Origin: JACRLI01 sp035542815
Lineage (GTDB): Bacteria > Eisenbacteria > RBG-16-71-46 > JACRLI01
Assembly: GCA_035542815.1 (NCBI GenBank)
Contig: DATKKS010000252.1
Span: 1 to 18,023, forward strand
Reading direction: 5' to 3'
DNA: 18,023 nucleotides
Shown here: positions 14,441 to 18,023 of the stretch, piece by piece
Layout: each line of letters opens with the position of its first letter
How positions within the stretch are numbered: the first letter of the stretch is position 1
Notes under the pieces: generated by a model
Seen by the model: the letters and a program-made list of their open reading frames with translations, nothing else
Told to the model about the DNA's origin: nothing
Database searches by the model: none
Position numbers and translations under genes: made by a program

Positions 14441-14826
14441 GGCTGCTGTCCGATGATCGCCCCGTAGGCCGCGGCGTCCAGGAGGTCCTTGCCCGCGCCG
14501 GGCCCGGAGGGGCGGATGCGGACGAACCAGCCCTCGCCGTAGGCGTCCCGGTTGACCACGCCGGGGTCGGTCTTGAGCTGCTCGTTGACCGCGGTCACGG
14601 TGCCGGAGACCGGCGCGTACATGTCGCTCACGGTCTTGACCGCCTCGACCGTGCCGAAGGACTTGCCGGTCTCGACGGTGGCGCCCACCTCGGGCAGCTC
14701 CACGAACACCACGTCGCCCAGCTCGCCCTGGGCGTAGTCGGTCAGGCCCACCGTCCACTCGCTGCCGTCCTGGCGGGCCCACTCGTGTTCCTTGGTGTAT
14801 TTCAGGTCTTTCAGGATCGTGCTCAC
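14437..14826 (-). CDS. gcvH: Glycine cleavage system H protein
   Basis: GcvH is the small lipoyl carrier that shuttles the aminomethyl intermediate between the P, T and L proteins. With the GTG at 14826 the product is 129 residues, the normal size, starting MSTILKDLKYTKEHEWAR. The lipoyl-attachment lysine is K64 in SFGTVEAVKTVSDMYAP, and VNEQLKTDPGVVN and GEGWFVRIRPS follow in the usual places. A second in-frame GTG at 14862 would add 12 residues. I prefer 14826 because a GGGGGGAA ribosome-binding sequence lies four bases before it, because homologues start there, and because the extra stretch falls inside a palindromic repeat. The gene lies between gcvT and gcvPA. No lipoate ligase or lipoyl synthase is in the window. 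Confidence 0.95.
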   Translation of the reverse strand: MSTILKDLKYTKEHEWARQDGSEWTVGLTDYAQGELGDVVFVELPEVGATVETGKSFGTVEAVKTVSDMYAPVSGTVTAVNEQLKTDPGVVNRDAYGEGWFVRIRPSGPGAGKDLLDAAAYGAIIGQQP

Positions 14827-14830
14827 CGGG

Positions 14831-14838
14831 TTCCCCCC
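14831..14838 (-). promoter_or_regulatory. gcvH: Ribosome-binding site that decides the gcvH start
   Basis: The minus-strand sequence GGGGGGAA ends four bases before the GTG at 14826. No comparable purine tract precedes the alternative GTG at 14862, which lies within the repeat copy. This supports the shorter, 129-residue H protein. Confidence 0.6.
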
Positions 14839-14850
14839 GTCGCTATGTTG

Positions 14851-14877
14851 GTTCGGGCTCACGGCCGTGCGCCCCTA
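14851..14877. repeat. Palindromic repeat, copy A (gcvT-gcvH gap)
   Basis: This 27-bp unit begins GTTCGGGCTCACGG and ends CGTGCGCCCCTA. It matches copy B, 40 bp to the right, at 24 of 27 positions. On the minus strand it can fold as GGGCGCA, loop CGGCCG, TGAGCCC, with one mismatch in the stem, and its centre CACGGCCGTG is a perfect palindrome. It lies upstream of the gcvH ribosome-binding site and contains the rejected GTG start at 14862. Confidence 0.7.
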
Positions 14878-14890
14878 GCGGATTCATCTC

Positions 14891-14914
14891 GTTCGGGCGC
14901 ATTGCCGTGCGCCC

Positions 14915-14917
<3 letters not shown>
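14891..14917. repeat. Palindromic repeat, copy B (end of gcvT)
   Basis: This second unit begins GTTCGGGCGCATTG and ends CGTGCGCCCCTA. On the minus strand it forms a perfect 7-bp stem GGGCGCA/TGCGCCC with loop CGGCAA. Its outer TA, read on the minus strand as TAG, supplies the stop codon of gcvT (14917-14915). The stem could act as a transcript stabiliser or attenuator between gcvT and gcvH. It has no T-run, so it is unlikely to be a full terminator. Confidence 0.7.
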
Positions 14918-16006
<1,089 letters not shown>

Positions 16007-16060
16007 GTCGAGCCTTCCGGTAGTGGGGACGCCAGAGGAACGTGGGAAATTCCACCCGGA

Positions 16061-16089
16061 AATCTAGGGCCGGCCCGCGGGCGTGTCAA
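16061..16089 (-). promoter_or_regulatory. Sigma70-type promoter of the gcv operon
   Basis: On the minus strand TTGACA (16089-16084, perfect) is followed after exactly 17 bases by TAGATT (16066-16061, four of six -10 matches). Transcription would begin near 16054, leaving a leader of about 48 nt before gcvT. The -35 box faces the -35 box of the tdh promoter 22 bp away. Confidence 0.7.
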
Positions 16090-16116
16090 GGAGCGGGCGG
16101 TCCGGCTCGCCTTGAC
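16085..16116. promoter_or_regulatory. Inverted repeat spanning the two divergent -35 boxes, possible operator
   Basis: The left arm GTCAAGGAGC (16085-16094) and right arm GCTC-gc-CTTGAC (16105-16116) are inverted copies apart from two extra bases in the right arm. The arms contain most of both -35 hexamers. A dimeric regulator bound here could govern gcvT and tdh together. Part of the symmetry follows simply from having two facing -35 boxes; the GAGC/GCTC extension does not. Confidence 0.4.
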
Positions 16117-16141
16117 CCTGCGCGCGGGGCGTCCCTATAAT
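16112..16141 (+). promoter_or_regulatory. Sigma70-type promoter of tdh
   Basis: TTGACC (16112-16117, five of six matches) is followed after 18 bases by a perfect TATAAT (16136-16141). The start point would be near 16148, giving a leader of about 65 nt before the tdh ATG. It is the clearest AT-rich element in this GC-rich gap. Confidence 0.75.
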
Positions 16142-16213
16142 CCGTTGTCCCCTCGCGCAACGTCCACCCGTCACTGGCCGGGCGTGCTGAGTGATCCTGG
16201 CCGTGGGAGTCCC

Positions 16214-17320
16214 ATGAGCACGCAATCTACCATCCGATCCGCAGGCAAGGCCGCCATCCCCAGCACCATGCGCGCCCTGGTCAAGCCCGGGCCGCGCCCC
16301 GGCGCGGAGCTGCGCACCGTGGAGGTGCCCAAGCCCGGGCTGCGCGACGTGCTGGTCCGGGTGCTGGCGGCCTCGGTGTGCGGCACCGACCTGCACATCT
16401 ACAAGTGGGACGAGTGGGCCGCCGGGCGGTTCAAGGCGCCCATGACCTTCGGCCACGAGTTCTGCGGCGAGGTGGTGGCGTGCGGGGACGAGGTGGACAA
16501 CGTCCAGGTGGGCGACTACGTCACCGCCGAGACCCACGTCATCTGCCACACCTGCTACCAGTGCCGGACCGGCCAGGGGCACGTGTGCGAGAACGTGTCC
16601 ATCCTGGGCATCGACCGGCCGGGGATCTTCGCCGACTACGCGGTGATCCCCGGGGAGAACGCCTGGAAGACCGACCGCCGCTTCCCGCCCGAGATCGCCA
16701 CCCTGCAGGAGCCCTTCGGCAACGCGGTGCACACCGCGCTGACCGGGCGGATCACCGCCAAGAGCGTGCTGGTCACCGGCTGCGGGCCGCTGGGCCTCTT
16801 CTGCGTGGCGCTGTCCAAGTTCGCGGGCGCCTCCCACGTGTTCGCCGCCGAGGTGACCCAGCTGCGGCGGGAGCTGGCCAAGAAGGTGGGCGCCACCGCG
16901 GTGTTCGACCCGCTCAAGGACGACGTGGCCGCGGAAGTGCGCCGGCTGACGCACGGCGAGGGCGTGGACGTGCTCCTGGAGACCGCCGGGGCCCCCACCG
17001 CCATCGAGACCGGCTTCAAGTGCCTGAAGTACGCCGGGCGGGCCTCGCTCATCGGGCTCCCCAGCAAGCCCTTCCCGTTCGACTTCACCGACCAGATCAT
17101 CTTCAAGGGCGCCACCGTCATCGGCATCTCCGGGCGCGAGATGTTCGAGACCTGGTACTCCACCCGGGCGCTCCTGGACGGCGGCCTGGACCTCTCGCCC
17201 ATCATCACCCACAAGCTGCCGCTGGAGGAATTCGAGAAGGCGTTCGACCTGATCGGCTCCGGCCAGTGCGGCAAGATCGTGTTCAAGGTGGCTCCTCCGG
17301 AGGCCGGCGGGGTGCGCTGA
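16214..17320 (+). CDS. tdh: L-threonine 3-dehydrogenase (zinc-dependent MDR family)
   Basis: Tdh is a cytoplasmic enzyme that oxidises L-threonine with NAD+ to 2-amino-3-ketobutyrate, which Kbl cleaves to glycine and acetyl-CoA. The 368-residue protein shows catalytic zinc ligand C56 in SVCGTDLHIYKWDEW, GHE at 80-82, and structural zinc cysteines C111, C114, C117 and C125. It also has Tdh-typical EPFGNAVHTAL at 166-176, the nucleotide-binding TGCGPLG at 188-194, and GREMFETWY and LDLSPIITHKL near the end. These last motifs separate it from sorbitol and alcohol dehydrogenases. The ATG at 16214 has GGGAG four bases upstream and gives 18 residues before MRALVKPG. The ATG at 16268 would match the E. 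coli start but lacks a comparable ribosome-binding site. It is divergent from the gcv operon, which consumes the glycine it leads to. No kbl gene is present here. Confidence 0.93.
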   Translation: MSTQSTIRSAGKAAIPSTMRALVKPGPRPGAELRTVEVPKPGLRDVLVRVLAASVCGTDLHIYKWDEWAAGRFKAPMTFGHEFCGEVVACGDEVDNVQVGDYVTAETHVICHTCYQCRTGQGHVCENVSILGIDRPGIFADYAVIPGENAWKTDRRFPPEIATLQEPFGNAVHTALTGRITAKSVLVTGCGPLGLFCVALSKFAGASHVFAAEVTQLRRELAKKVGATAVFDPLKDDVAAEVRRLTHGEGVDVLLETAGAPTAIETGFKCLKYAGRASLIGLPSKPFPFDFTDQIIFKGATVIGISGREMFETWYSTRALLDGGLDLSPIITHKLPLEEFEKAFDLIGSGQCGKIVFKVAPPEAGGVR

Positions 17321-17365
17321 CCGGCCCATCGGAGGCGCGGCTAGTCTGTTGAATGGCAGTAGGTT

Positions 17366-17391
17366 CCAGGCCCGGCTTGAGACCGGACTGG
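17366..17391. other. Weak hairpin in the tdh-OMP gap (17321-17450)
   Basis: CCAG and CCGG (17366-17375) pair with CCGG and CTGG (17383-17391) around a seven-base loop, with a small internal bulge. No T-run follows, so termination after tdh is uncertain. I found no convincing -35/-10 pair for the next gene in this 130-bp gap. Nothing else stands out in it. Confidence 0.3.
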
Positions 17392-17443
17392 AGACGTTCA
17401 CCGCTGCCCCCCGGGAGCCGGCGGCCCCGGATCAACCTGCTAC

Positions 17444-17448
17444 GGAGG
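17444..17448 (+). promoter_or_regulatory. Ribosome-binding site of the outer-membrane protein gene
   Basis: GGAGG here stands two bases before the ATG at 17451 and five before the ATG at 17454. The five-base spacing favours the second ATG as the start. Confidence 0.6.
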
Positions 17449-17453
17449 CGATG

Positions 17454-18023
17454 ATGCGCGCTCGGCGTTCCGCGGTGCCCTGGTTGCCCGGGCTCGTCGC
17501 GCTGCTCGTCGCGGCCTTCCTCCCCGCTGCCGCGCAGGCTCAATCCCAAGAAGACCTGCTGCCCAGCTGGTTCGACGTCTCCCCGCGCTCCCAGGCGCTC
17601 GGCGGGGCCGGGGTGGCGCTGCCCGGCGAGGATCCCTTCGCCTCGTTTCTCAACCCGGCGCACCTGGCGGACGCTGAAGGCCTGACGTGGGGCCACTCGT
17701 GGACCAGCCTGCTCCCGGGGGAGTCGGAAGACGTGGGGGTGCGCGCCAACTACTTCACGCTGGGTGCCGCGGGCGTGGGGTTGAGCTTCGACGGGCGGCC
17801 GTTCTCGGCTCTCGGCAAGACCCAGCTGGACTACGGTCAGACGGGGATCCTCGCCGAGGATGGGCTGGGCGGCCCCGACTCCCTGGCGGGCGAGCCGTCG
17901 CCCTTCAGTGACGAGGTGCGCGAGTTCGGGCTGGGCTTCCATGGGGTGCAGACCCTGCGTTACTTGGGGACCCTGGTTGGCCGCCGGGTGCCCCGGGTGG
18001 ACGACTACGTGGAGATCTCGGCC
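17454..18023 (+). CDS. PorV/OmpP1-like outer-membrane beta-barrel protein, 3' end outside the window
   Basis: The frame is open from tandem ATG codons at 17451/17454 to the right edge, giving 190 codons. The first 28 or so residues form a Sec signal peptide: RARR, a hydrophobic stretch LPGLVALLVAAFLPAA, and a likely cut after AQA. The mature protein starts with SPRSQALGGAGVAL, then DPFASFLNPAHLAD. This is the pattern of the PorV/PorQ, UPF0164 and OmpP1/FadL group, where a glycine-rich N-terminal segment and an NPA-x-L motif precede the barrel. Alternating polar and hydrophobic stretches (VGVRANYFTLGAAGVGLSFD) look like beta strands. The natural role could be a surface barrel for hydrophobic compounds or a secretion-associated protein; I cannot decide. 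Codons are somewhat richer in A/T third positions than in the neighbours. Confidence 0.6.
   Translation, partial: MRARRSAVPWLPGLVALLVAAFLPAAAQAQSQEDLLPSWFDVSPRSQALGGAGVALPGEDPFASFLNPAHLADAEGLTWGHSWTSLLPGESEDVGVRANYFTLGAAGVGLSFDGRPFSALGKTQLDYGQTGILAEDGLGGPDSLAGEPSPFSDEVREFGLGFHGVQTLRYLGTLVGRRVPRVDDYVEISA

Noticed and set aside
14827..14862. Longer gcvH starting at the GTG at 14862
   Set aside because: The extra 12 residues come from repeat copy A and have no ribosome-binding site; the normal H-protein N terminus starts at 14826.
16007..16060. Glycine riboswitch upstream of gcvT
   Set aside because: The leader from the predicted start point to gcvT is only about 50 nt and shows no tandem aptamer-like structure; there is no room for one.
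17302..17326. GGCCGG/CCGGCC stem around the tdh stop as a terminator
   Set aside because: The loop is 13 bases and no T-run follows; such stems arise easily in this GC-rich sequence.

Overview
The window is about 18 kb of very GC-rich (roughly 70% by eye), densely coded bacterial chromosome with short intergenic gaps. It encodes a type IV pilus retraction ATPase beside a DUF4388 (PATAN) protein, a two-subunit glycine decarboxylase (GcvPA/GcvPB), a periplasmic solute-binding protein without a lipobox, and the start of an outer-membrane beta-barrel protein. Together these point to a diderm (Gram-negative) bacterium. The mix would suit an uncultivated lineage such as Eisenbacteria or Gemmatimonadota, or a deltaproteobacterium, but this is a guess from gene content and I cannot place it from sequence alone.

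Layout, left to right. (1) A copper-type P1B ATPase on the + strand, cut by the left edge. (2) A six-gene minus-strand operon, read from 8828 down to 1947: a family-5 solute-binding protein, two OppB/OppC-type permeases, two OppD/OppF-type ATPases, and a xylose-isomerase-like TIM-barrel enzyme. Its last gene runs 110 bp into the 3' end of the copper ATPase. A near-consensus sigma70 promoter drives it, placed directly after a small intrinsic terminator that ends the next unit. (3) A minus-strand pair, pilT followed by a DUF4388 protein fused to a degenerate PilT-like ATPase module. (4) The minus-strand glycine cleavage operon gcvT-gcvH-gcvPA-gcvPB, read from 16006 down to 11502. Two tandem copies of a palindromic repeat lie between gcvT and gcvH. 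(5) A divergent promoter region. (6) On the + strand, L-threonine 3-dehydrogenase (tdh), then the first 190 codons of a PorV/OmpP1-like outer-membrane protein cut by the right edge.

How the genes fit together. Tdh starts threonine breakdown; its product is normally cleaved by Kbl (not in this window) to glycine and acetyl-CoA. GcvT, GcvH and GcvPA/PB then turn glycine into CO2, ammonia and 5,10-methylene-THF. The lipoamide dehydrogenase (L protein) is also absent here. The two units face away from each other across a 207-bp gap whose back-to-back -35 boxes form an inverted repeat, suggesting shared control. The transporter operon carries a sugar-isomerase-like gene at its end, so the imported compound may be a carbohydrate rather than a peptide. 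Six of the same-strand gene junctions use the identical 4-base GTGA overlap of stop and start.

No insertion sequence, phage, CRISPR array, rRNA or tRNA was recognised. The most unusual items are the DUF4388/PilT-like fusion next to pilT, the tandem palindromes inside the gcv operon, and the symmetrical gcvT/tdh promoter region.
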